Assembly (NCBI RefSeq): GCF_947507565.1
Contig: NC_089181.1
Span: 2,179,614 to 2,243,613, forward strand
Length of the DNA stretch: 64,000 nucleotides
Direction: 5' to 3'
From: Oscarella lobularis
Lineage: Eukaryota > Porifera > Homoscleromorpha > Homosclerophorida > Oscarellidae
The notes under the pieces are model-generated. The model searched no databases. It was not told where the DNA came from and worked only from the letters and a program-made list of their open reading frames with translations. The number at the start of each line of letters is the position of its first letter. The stretch's first letter is position 1. Below, piece by piece: positions 55,310 to 64,000 of this stretch. A program made the position numbers and the translations under genes.

Positions 55310-55937
55310 TCCGAGAAAAGTATCTGACGATAGAGAACCTATGAAAACACAAGAAATTCCAATGTTACCGTCGCGTCGCCTAGCCAGCCAGGATGGGCGG
55401 CTACAGAGAGTAAATATTTTCGTGCATATATAATTTTCCGTCTCTGTTGCCCTACACTCGAAAACTCATTTAGCTAGGCTCCGATATAACTGCATGCCTT
55501 TCAGCGGTTAACTTTTCCTCTGTAGCGTTAGGTAGAGTACTTGTAACAACTCTTACTGTCTTTTGACAATCCATAACATCCAGGCCTGATCGTACAGCAA
55601 CTGATGTAGAGGACTGAGATGATCAGTCGGAAGAAGGATAGCATTTTTGATGACTTGGTGTCTAACTGAGCGCAGCTAGTAGTACCGGGCTGAGTTTATC
55701 CGTGCTGGAACGATGAACTGACTCACTGACACAGGAACCAACGCCTTATAGATAAACATATTTCCTTCCCCACTCCCCCTGGGCAGTCTCCCGTACGCCG
55801 TAATAAGTCGACATGATATTCATATAATAAAAAGCTTGCAACGCATCAAAAATAAAAATTCGTTAGTCCTTGAAATTCGCGGCAAAATTAGCGCGCATCT
55901 GCGGAGCTGCTGCGTACTGAACTGCGCAGCCTGAGAG
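55310..55937. other. Intergenic region upstream of RIOX1
   Basis: 628 bp between the first recognised MAM-gene exon and the RIOX1 start. A minus-strand stretch at about 55600-55490 reads VAVRSGLDVMDCQKTVRVV and could be a missing exon of the MAM gene. Otherwise I see nothing coding. Confidence 0.4.
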
Positions 55938-58637
55938 ATGGCGTCGTCGGCGTTCGGCGTCTACAAAGGGCTCGTCCAATCGCCCGATCTGTCGTCGGCG
56001 TCGTCATCATTTGGCTCGTCTTTAGAAGGAGGACTGACCGATTCGGTGAAGGCGTTGATAGGAAGTGCAGGCGACACCGAAACGACGACGAAGAGGAGCG
56101 AGCGAAAAAGAAAGCACTCTGCCGACCAGCGAACGCCACTGCAGAAAAAAGTGGAAAGCAACCTAAAACGAAAATACGGCGGCGCACACGGAACTACCGA
56201 CGAATTGTCGCCAATTCTCGCCGGTCACGTGACGACGACGATTCCTCACGGAGACGAAGTGGAAACGGACGGAAAGAAGGCTAAGACTAAGAAAAAAGCG
56301 AAAGTTAAAAACGACAGTGGCAAGAAGAGTAAAATCAGAGTTGAAGACGTAGATCAGAAAAAGTTCCAACCTGTGAAAAAAATGAATCGGAGCGAATCGA
56401 TAGAGGAAAAGGATGAGGAAGAAGTAGTGACAGGTAAAGAAACGCGTCTACCATTGTAGAGTTGAATACCAACCGTCAACTTTTGAAACTTGCAGACGAT
56501 AGCTTTGTCGATGGTCGCAAAGTATTGGCATGGCTAATCAATCCAGTGAAGACGCGAAAATTTTTTCAGTAGGGGGTTATCGGTTATAGTTTGGCGATAA
56601 ATTGATTTGTTGTGATCAAGGGACATCTGGGAAAAGAAGCCGCTTCTCATTAAGAGACACAAGCCTAAGTTTTACAGGCACATTTTTAGTGGAAAGGAGG
56701 TGGATCGCATTCTTGACGAAGTAATAATTCTGCATTAGGATTGCGGAGAGAATTTATTACTGTTTCTTTGCCAGGGCAACGTTGAATTTGGAACAAACGT
56801 AGACATTGCTCTGTACAAAGACGGTCAGCGATTCACGTTGAATCCAGAAGGAAGAGCTCATCCGTCGTTGGTGTGGAAATTCTATCAAGTGAGAAAACGT
56901 CATCGTCTTTGATTTGATTTTATATAAGCGTCGACGAACGGACTCGTTTTTTTATTAGGACGGTTGTTCGATTCGTTTGCTGAATCCACAAACGTATTGC
57001 GATTCGTTGTGGCAGCTGTGCTCGCGAATGCAAGAGTTCTTCGGCTCGTTTGTTGGAGCCAACGCGTACGTACAATTCTGGGCACGCAAACGTTTCATTC
57101 CCAGTATCCTCCAACTGTATAGGTACTTGACTCCTCGAAAAGCTCAAGGCTTTGCACCTCACTATGACGACATCGAAGCGTTTGTAATGCAGATTGAGGG
57201 GAAAAAGCGATGGAAAGTCTATTCTCCGCGGTACACGGAATATGAATTTTAGTACTATTTAATTAATTATATTTTAATTAAGGAACGATTCAGAAATTCT
57301 TCCTAGACATTCTAGTCGTAAGGTTATATTCTACAGTCAAGTTCTTTCAAGTTGCACCGTTCTTTTAGCTAACTTTAGTCAAGAAGATTTAGGTGATCCC
57401 ATCTTGGAGGTCGTACTAGAACCAGGAGACATGCTCTACTTTCCTAGAGGCTACATTCATCAGGTACGGCGTGGTTCGATCGCGATAGAAATTGCTCCTA
57501 TAGTAGGCCTTCGTTCTAGGCGCAGACGGTGCCTAAACATCACTCACTGCACATCACTCTCTCAACGTATCAGCTCAACAGCTGGACCGACTTGTTGCAA
57601 AAGGTAGCAGAAAGATCACGTCATGTTTTGTTTTTATGACGACGTTTTCGTTGAGCAGCTTCTTCCGGCTGCATTGCAAGTTGCCTCGGAAGAGGATGCC
57701 GAGTTTCGACAGGGTCTTCCCTTGGACTACATGTCTTACATGGGTTTAGTGCACTCGGATAAGGTAAGCACGAACGCATTGCCTTCAGATGCTCGTTCTA
57801 CGTAATGTCGTTCTAAAGAAAAGTTCCAAACGTGTGAAATTTCTAAGTAAATTGAAGGATCTTGTAACGAGATTGCCCACGTTTGCACCCGTTGATGCAG
57901 CAGCCGATCAGGTGCGGTCAAAGAATAGTGCGTAGAAAAGTTCTTGAGCTTGAAATTTTGGTACACCTAGATGCTGGTCGATTTTACTCATTCTTGTCTT
58001 CCGCCGCGCCTTTCTGCTGGTGGGTGAAACGCGCCTTGATCTTTATCCTAGGAGATATTTGACAATGCACTGTTTCTCTGAAACTAGACGAAAGATTGCG
58101 AACTATTCATGGGGTGGGACCACGGTGGAGTGATGCGGGCCTGGTCGATGTTGCCAGTGCGATTGTGGGAAGCACGAAAGTGCGAATGCTTCGACGCAGC
58201 ATTGCTAGGTAGCGTAGTATTGGTGTAAAGGGGGTGCTGTGCCATACACAGCCTGTTTCTACTTATACAGGCTCGTCATGGAGTCTGAGGAACTTCGACT
58301 CTATTACAGCGTAGATAATTCTCGCGTCTACCAAGAAAAGGAAGCTCAGTTTCTAGAATTAACAGAGGAGGTATTGGTAGCAGTTTTGAGCGTTGGGCAT
58401 TTTTTACGCGGTACCTATAGGAAGCTATGGGGTTTGAATTCCTTGCCAACTCCTACCCAAAGTACGTTGAGATTGAAAATCTTCCATTGGAAGATCCAGA
58501 AGAAAGGGTCAGTAAAAAATTGCACGAGTGTATGAGCAGTAGTTGAATGCTTCTTCTACCAGGTGGCGTTTGCTCGTACGTTATTCAATAAGGGAATTTT
58601 GTCAACTGAAACTCCCCTCGACCTGGATTACGTTTAA
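55938..58637 (+). CDS. RIOX1: Ribosomal oxygenase 1 (NO66), JmjC histidyl hydroxylase
   Basis: Multi-exon gene starting [17 protein letters not shown] and ending [10 protein letters not shown] at 58637. RIOX1/NO66 is a nucleolar Fe(II)/2-oxoglutarate oxygenase that hydroxylates a histidine of ribosomal protein uL2 (RPL8). Exon 1 is a lysine-rich nuclear/nucleolar targeting region. The JmjC barrel includes [18 protein letters not shown], the iron-binding block [20 protein letters not shown] (H-x-D) and, after [20 protein letters not shown], the third ligand in [42 protein letters not shown] and [11 protein letters not shown] continue into the C-terminal winged helix. SPNFSQ-D-LG and DYMSYMG favour RIOX1 over RIOX2/MINA. 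All three iron ligands are present. Confidence 0.92.
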
Positions 58638-58849
58638 TTACGACGGCAACGCGACGCAGTAAGTCATTACATCACCCTAAACCAGGTCATTTTCATCAAA
58701 CGAGAAATACACGCGTTAATCTTCCTCAAAAAAAAACCCAGAGGCACGTACGTATTAACAACTTAATTCATAAATAAGGATAATCTCTTTGCGCAATGAC
58801 TTATTATAACTGTGTAAATGTAAGCGAAAAAAAATTGAGAAGAGCCTTC

Positions 58850-60449
58850 TTAGGGTCGAACTTCGGGAATCAACCGATACTCCGCCGCAGATATATATTC
58901 GTCGACCGTTCGTTCGGCGAGTTTTCCTATAAATCGCACAAACGGACGCACGTCGCCGTCGTTCGCCGTCTGGAGGTGCTCGTAATACTCGTGCCGTTCC
59001 TCGACCTTGACGATGACGGGCGGATAGCCGTTCTGCATGAGCCGCAAATTCATGAGCAATCGCGCCGTTCGTCCGTTCCCGTCGACGAACGGATGAATCC
59101 AAACGAGCTTGTAGTGCTCCATCGCCGCGCGAGCGATGGGATGCAGAGCGCGCGCCTCGCTCGACTCGAGCCACTCGCTGAACTGGCGCATGTAGCCGGG
59201 CACGGCGTCGGGCGGCGGCGGTTTGAAATTGCCGACGAACACTTGCCCGGCGCGAAAGTGACCGGCCTGATTCGGCTGGACGCGTCCGAACACGTACAAA
59301 TGAAGGAGAAGAATGTCGTCCAAGTCGATGCGACCCTTATAGAGAAGGCTCTCGTTCATGAAGTGAAGAGCGTCGCTGATGCCTTGGACTTCGTTGTGCT
59401 CCTGCAGCGTCTTTCCCGGCACAACGACGCCCGATTCGAGCACGGATCGCGTCATGCTCAACGTCATCGTATTGCCTTCGATTGCGACCGTGTGATAGAC
59501 GTGGAGGAAATAGTTTTCCAATCGCGTGCGTTCGGAGCCCAAATCGCCGACGGGTATCTTGCGCAATTCGCCTTTTTTCCAGTCGATGCGTTCGAACATG
59601 GTTCGATCGAGTTCTTGAACGAGCGGTGCCGCGCGAACGTTCGACTCCTGAGCGGCGACGTGATCCGGTCGGACGACCAGTGCTTTGGTGTACATTTGCT
59701 GCGCCTTAACGACGTTCTGTTCGTGAATTTCGATGAAATTGCCGTATTCGGTTAGCACGTCGGGACTGTTGGGATCGGCGTTCAGCGCAAGGTTGAAGAG
59801 TTTGAGAGCGCGCTCTCTATTGCCCTTGACGGTCTGTCGACGAGCCTGATTCAAAGCCAGCACGGCCTCGCTTCGTTGAAGACCAGCTAAAGACAAACCA
59901 GGAAGGTACATGTAATTAGGGGAGGGAACGAATGACTAAACTACTACTATAGCCCGTTCACACTCGACACTTTCCAACATTTGGTATGCTCTCTATTCGT
60001 CCCTATAGTTCCTACTGGCATACTCCAGTGTGAACGAGCTAGAATAACCACAATCTATTTTCCAAGGCTTGGTTCCTTGGCTTGAGACAGAATTTCAGTC
60101 TCACGCCAAAGAAAAAAGCACATTCCTACATGTAGACGTCGACTTAGCCATAGATCTATGACTTAGCTAACTAACTTTACGCCACGTCACTTGGGCGAGT
60201 ACCTGATATTTCGGCTGGTGTCTTCGGCTCTACTCGAGGCAGCACAGCAAACGGGGAACCAGTTCCTAGCATATTCTTAGCGCCGTCGCACCTTTTCAAT
60301 CGTTCGTCCGCGCTTAGGCAGTCGTAAAATCGTCCCGTTTGTTTGCCGTGCCACCGAGGATACACGTATACGGACAAAAGTGACAGGAGAAGGCCACAGA
60401 TAATTCCCAGTAGACAGATAGAGACGATCAGTCTAGTTTCTGATCCCAT
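58850..60449 (-). CDS. FICD: FICD, protein adenylyltransferase (Fic domain, ER)
   Basis: Two exons (60449-60203 and 59886-58850) give 427 residues. FICD resides in the ER lumen and AMPylates and de-AMPylates the chaperone BiP. The start MGSETRLIVSICLLGIICG gives a type II signal anchor; an in-frame ATG 14 codons upstream is possible. Two TPR repeats follow (RERALKLFNLALNADPNSPD, VVKAQQMYTKALVVRPDH). The inhibitory helix TVAIEGNTMT keeps the regulatory glutamate. The catalytic Fic motif HPFVDGNGRTAR has the active histidine, the acidic metal ligand and the arginine. The C-terminus RPFVRFIGK matches the family. All regulatory and catalytic residues are intact, so both activities are expected. 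It is head-to-head with a GH35 gene. The intron contains a 90-bp inverted-repeat element. Confidence 0.95.
59950..60041. mobile_element. Miniature inverted-repeat element in the FICD intron
   Basis: TAGCCCGTTCACACT (59950-59964) and AGTGTGAACGAGCTA (60027-60041) form 15-bp inverted ends with one mismatch around about 62 bp. A TA dinucleotide sits at each outer edge, the duplication expected of Tc1/mariner-type MITEs. An inner GGTATGC/GCATAC pair strengthens folding. No coding content. Confidence 0.55.
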
Positions 60450-60650
60450 TTTGATGACGTCACAGAAGCATACGGGGCAGTTTAAAGTCAACTGCTCGTT
60501 TTAGCAAGCCTTTTATCGAGTAAGAGCGTCATCTGAGGAAGCTACGTGGCGTATTCTTTGCAGTACTTTGCATTGCCGAGCTTGCTTGTTTAAATCTGAC
60601 CTCGCCTTGCGTCGCAATTGCAATTCCCTTTCCGCCTAGGAACAAAGACT
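60450..60650. promoter_or_regulatory. Bidirectional promoter with a CRE site, FICD / GH35
   Basis: 201 bp separate the divergent starts of FICD (60449) and the first GH35 gene (60651). A perfect TGACGTCA lies at 60455-60462, just upstream of the FICD start. ATF/CREB and ATF6-type factors bind this or closely related sequences. Since FICD serves ER proteostasis, stress control is plausible but inferred. Confidence 0.45.
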
Positions 60651-62656
60651 ATGCTTTCAAGCCTCTACCGTCGCTATGGAAAGACGAATATCTATCTCGC
60701 ATTCTTAGCCGCTGCTGTATTGGCGTATTTCTTCTGGATTCGATCGGGAGCCGATAACGACTCGTCGAGCCGACCGTCGTCTCGCATCCAATCGTTGCTT
60801 GCAGACGGAGACGAGTTCACGCTCGACGGTCGTTCGTTGCGCATTCTCAGCGGCGCAATTCACTACTTCCGCGTCGTGCCCGCCTACTGGTCGGATCGTC
60901 TGGCCAAACTGAAGGCAATGGGTCTGAACACGGTCGAAACGTACGTCGCCTGGAACATCCACGAAGAGACGCCGGGACGATTCGACTTCACGACGGGAAT
61001 GCGAGACATCGGCGGATTCGTGCGCGCGGCTCACTCGCTCGATCTCCACGTCATCGTTCGCCCTGGCCCCTATATATGCGCCGAGTGGGACAACGGTGGT
61101 TTGCCCGCGTGGCTTCTCCGGGATCCGACGATGAAACTTCGTACGATGCATCCCGACTACATAGCGGCGGTGGATCGCTTCTTCGAAGCTCTTTTGAAGA
61201 TTCTCGTTCCGCTGCAGCGAGTCAACGGCGGTCCCATCATCGCCTTTCAAGCCGAAAATGAATACGGTAGCTATGGCGACGACGTCGTTTACGTCGAGTA
61301 CGTTGCCGCCGCGTTGCGTCGAAACGGCGTCACCGAACTCGTCTTCACGTCGGACGGTCACGACGTGAAGCCGTTCGGGTCGCTTTTGCAGACGGTCAAT
61401 TTTCAGCGCAACGTTTCGCGAAATATCGGCGCGTTGCGTCGACTTCAACCGAATCGTCCGCTCATGGTCACCGAGTATTGGGCCGGTTGGTTCGATCATT
61501 GGACGGAGCCCAATCATCACGTCTTGGAGATCGACAAGGCGACGCAAATCGTTACGCAAATACTCAATGAGGGTGCGTCGATAAATTTCTACATGTTTCA
61601 CGGCGGTACGAATTTCGGTTTTTATAACGGCGCCAACGACGGTCGAAAGCACGAGCTTCCCTACGCGCCGACCGTGACGAGCTACGACTACGACGCGCCG
61701 CTCAGCGAAGCCGGCGATCCGACGGAGAAATATCGACGACTGCGGGAGATTATTCGACGTTACGTCGCGTCGCCTTTGCCGCCCGTACCTCCAGCCGTGA
61801 AAAAATTGGCGTACGCGAGTGTGACGTTGAGTTCGTACGTGGAACTTAGTCACGTTGCTCAGTATACGCCGGTTACGGTGAGTCATCGTCCCTTGCCTAT
61901 GGAGCGGTTGTCGGTGCGCGACGGCGTTGGACAGGCGTTTGGGTTTGCGCTCTACGTCGCTCAGATTTCCTCTAGCGTTAAGACGGTGGGCGTACGAGGC
62001 GTTCGCGATCGAGCCGTCGTCATGATCGACGGGCGACCCATTAAGACGATCGAGTTGAACGAGAAGGATGCCGTGCTCGAGTTGAGTCTCGAAAAGAGTC
62101 GCGAATCCGTTCAATTGGCCATACTCGTTGAGAATTGCGGCCGAGTAAATTTCGGTCAGCCACCTTGGTTCGACGCCAAGGGAATTACGGGAAGTGTGAG
62201 TATCGACGGAGAAGAGAAGAATCTGCTTTGGAATACGTTTCCGCTTGATTTTTCAGCCGAATACGTGAAGACGGTTCTCGAGCATAGGGAAGTTTGGAGG
62301 GCCACGCCAGTGCGCGACGGCAGTGGTCCTATTCTTCTTAGAGGGGAACTTGAGCTGGCTGTTAAACCGTCGGATACGTTTGTTAGTATGGAGGTAAGTG
62401 GGGCAACGGCGAAGGTCGCTTATGATTGGTTACCGTGTTATAGGGTTGGACAAAGGGGGTGGTGATTGTAAACGGCTTTAATTTGGGTCGATATTGGAAC
62501 GTTGGACCGCAGAAAACGCTTTATCTTCCCGGTCCTCTACTCAAACGGGGAACAAATACATTCGTGATTTTAGAACTTCATGACTTTCCTACTCCTCCCC
62601 TTATAAAGCTTGTGACTGAACCTGCACTTGGCAAGGTTCTCGAACGGAAGCACTAA
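60651..62656 (+). CDS. Membrane-anchored GH35 beta-galactosidase (GLB1-like), copy 1
   Basis: Two exons (60651-62393 and 62444-62656) give 651 residues. GH35 enzymes hydrolyse terminal beta-galactose. The N-terminus [20 protein letters not shown] continues into a signal anchor. The TIM barrel shows [26 protein letters not shown] and [20 protein letters not shown]. The acid/base glutamate lies in [11 protein letters not shown] and the nucleophile glutamate in [24 protein letters not shown] follows. A beta-sandwich region ends [27 protein letters not shown]. The frame appears to stop at 62461, but a 50-nt GTAAGT...TATAG intron (62394-62443) restores [14 protein letters not shown], so this is not a frameshift. 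It is nearest to the GLB1L2/3 type. A second tandem copy follows after 171 bp. Confidence 0.92.
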
Positions 62657-62827
62657 AACTTTAAGATTAGAGTTGTGAGGACTCGCCCTCTCTAGCTGGT
62701 AGCTTGAAAAAAAACAGGTTTTATTCCGTTGCTTGTTTTCTGAGGTGATATAAGTAAGGGCTTTGCTGCGAATCAATCAATCAATACATGTAGCATCGTT
62801 CATACGGGGTTGGAGAAGAAGTAAAAG
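62657..62827. other. Spacer between tandem GH35 genes
   Basis: 171 bp holding the 3' UTR of copy 1 and the promoter/5' UTR of copy 2. It contains a short TCAATCAATCAATACA simple repeat near 62774. No other feature is seen. Confidence 0.5.
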
Positions 62828-64000
62828 ATGGTAAAAATGATGGTAAACCGCTTCCGAATGAGCATCTACGTCGGATGTTTGATCGCTGCCGCCTTGATCT
62901 ATTTCAAATTCTGGATTCGACCGGACGATAGAGCAGTGCCGCCACGTATCCAATCGCTAACGGCAGACGGAGACGAATTTGCGCTCGACGGTCGTCCCTT
63001 TCGCATTCTAAGCGGCTCGATTCACTACTTTCGCGTCGTGCCTATTCACTGGTCAGATCGCCTTGCCAAACTAAAGGCAATGGGCCTGAACACGGTTCAG
63101 ACGTACGTCGCTTGGAATTTCCACGAATCGACGCCGGGACGATTCGACTTCACGACGGGAATGAGAGACGTCGGTCGATTCGTGCGCGCGGCTCATTCGC
63201 TCGGTCTCCACGTCATCGTACGACCGGGCCCCTACATCTGCGCCGAGTGGGAACACGGGGGTCTGCCCGCGTGGCTTCTACGAGACAAAACGATGAAACT
63301 GCGATCGATGCATCCTGGATTTATAGCGGCGCTGGATCGCTATTTCGAAGCTCTTATGAAGATTCTCGCTCCGTTGCAGCGGGTCAACGGTGGCCCTATT
63401 ATTGCCTTTCAAGCGGAAAATGAATACGGTAACTATGGCAATGACGTCAGTTACGTCGAGTACGTCGCCGCGGCGTTGCGTCGAAACGGCGTCACCGAAC
63501 TCATTTTCACGTCAGACAATCACGACAAAAAGCCGTTTGGCTCTCTTTTGCAGACGATCAATTTTCAACGCGACGTTTCCATGAACATTGCCGCGTTGCG
63601 TCGCGTTCAACCAAATCGTCCGCTCATGGTAGCCGAGTATTGGCCCGGTTGGTTCGATCATTGGACGGATTCTGGGCATCACGGTCTGGACGTCGACGAG
63701 ACGGCACAAACCGTCGCGCGTATACTCGACGAGGGAGCGTCCATAAACTTCTACATGTTTCACGGCGGGACGAATTTTGCTTTCTATAACGGCGCCGATC
63801 GCAAAAGCGGACGCGTTCCCTACATGCCTGTAGTAACGAGCTATGACTATGACGCGCCGCTCGACGAAGCCGGCGATCCGACGGAGAAATATCGACGACT
63901 GCGGGAGATCTTGCAACGCTACGTCGCGTCGCCTCTGCCGCCCGTACCTCCGCCCGTACAGAAAACGGCATACGCGAGCGTGACGCTGAATTCGTACGCG
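62828..64000 (+). CDS. Membrane-anchored GH35 beta-galactosidase, copy 2 (partial)
   Basis: Tandem paralogue of the preceding gene, 391 codons to the window edge, open throughout. It begins MVKMMVNRFRMSIYVGCLIA, again a signal anchor. It keeps [31 protein letters not shown], the acid/base glutamate in [11 protein letters not shown] and the nucleophile glutamate in VAEYWPGWFDHW. The DNA is closely similar over the catalytic domain and diverges in the N-terminal anchor and between the genes, which fits a duplication followed by conservation of the enzyme. Active-site neighbours differ slightly (DNGG to EHGG, YWAG to YWPG), which may shift substrate choice. The C-terminal part lies outside the window. 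Confidence 0.92.
   Translation, partial: MVKMMVNRFRMSIYVGCLIAAALIYFKFWIRPDDRAVPPRIQSLTADGDEFALDGRPFRILSGSIHYFRVVPIHWSDRLAKLKAMGLNTVQTYVAWNFHESTPGRFDFTTGMRDVGRFVRAAHSLGLHVIVRPGPYICAEWEHGGLPAWLLRDKTMKLRSMHPGFIAALDRYFEALMKILAPLQRVNGGPIIAFQAENEYGNYGNDVSYVEYVAAALRRNGVTELIFTSDNHDKKPFGSLLQTINFQRDVSMNIAALRRVQPNRPLMVAEYWPGWFDHWTDSGHHGLDVDETAQTVARILDEGASINFYMFHGGTNFAFYNGADRKSGRVPYMPVVTSYDYDAPLDEAGDPTEKYRRLREILQRYVASPLPPVPPPVQKTAYASVTLNSYA

Noticed and set aside
62394-62461. Frameshift/pseudogene call for the first GH35 gene because the frame stops at 62461
   Set aside because: A 50-nt intron with GTAAGT donor and TATAG acceptor joins SME to [11 protein letters not shown] in frame, restoring the family sequence.

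Overview
This is a eukaryotic window from a compact animal genome. It carries single-copy metazoan genes (BROX, PDCL, XRN2, PARK7, a calcyphosine, WDR25, TARBP1, MEN1, RIOX1, FICD) split by introns of about 35-70 nt, and neighbouring genes are packed head-to-head or tail-to-tail with as little as 18-80 bp between coding ends. There are no bacterial-style operons. The gene set, tiny introns and sequence divergence suggest an early-branching animal. A sponge, perhaps a homoscleromorph such as Oscarella, is my best guess, but this is inference and not proven by the window.

Layout. 1-2 kb: BROX(+). 2-8.9 kb: PDCL(-), then XRN2(-), with a 1.3-kb repeat-rich intron inside XRN2. 9-10.1 kb: an STPG-repeat, cilia-type gene(+). 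10.4-12.6 kb: an unidentified gene(-). 12.7-13.6 kb: a secreted protein with FGF-like features(+). 13.9-14.8 kb: PARK7/DJ-1(-). 15.0-15.9 kb: calcyphosine(+). 16.1-17.2 kb: DGAT2-family acyltransferase(+). 17.2-18.5 kb: WDR25(-). 18.6-51.9 kb: TARBP1(+), whose coding exons are ordinary but which carries two giant introns of 16.8 and 11.0 kb. 52.0-53.8 kb: menin(-). About 54.0-55.3 kb: a MAM-domain protein(-). 55.9-58.6 kb: RIOX1/NO66(+). 58.9-60.4 kb: FICD(-). 60.7 kb to the end: two tandem membrane-anchored GH35 beta-galactosidases(+), the second cut by the window edge.

The outstanding feature is the pair of giant TARBP1 introns. Both have a near-identical hairpin shortly after the donor (one arm GTCTCGGTAC, loop CTGA, other arm GTACCGAGAC). 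Both have a matching inverted terminal motif (ACCGAGA(C/T)A followed by TTTTT) about 26-30 nt before the acceptor. Removing what lies between would leave introns of about 89 and 73 nt, which is normal here. The interiors are mostly tandem repeats. The first holds about 370 copies of an AT-rich 41-bp unit plus a short 49-bp array. The second holds about 190 copies of the same 49-bp family, whose unit contains a perfect palindrome and a splice-acceptor-like sequence. I read these as two members of one repeat-carrying mobile-element family that inserted into, or created, introns of TARBP1 and then swelled into intronic satellites. The XRN2 intron shares an inverted segment with the first element, and comparing the two copies shows a 265-bp insertion with an 8-bp target-site duplication.

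The genes have mostly unrelated housekeeping roles: RNA decay, tRNA methylation, chromatin, ER proteostasis, lipid synthesis and glycan degradation. Their proximity probably reflects genome compaction and shared bidirectional promoters more than a common pathway.
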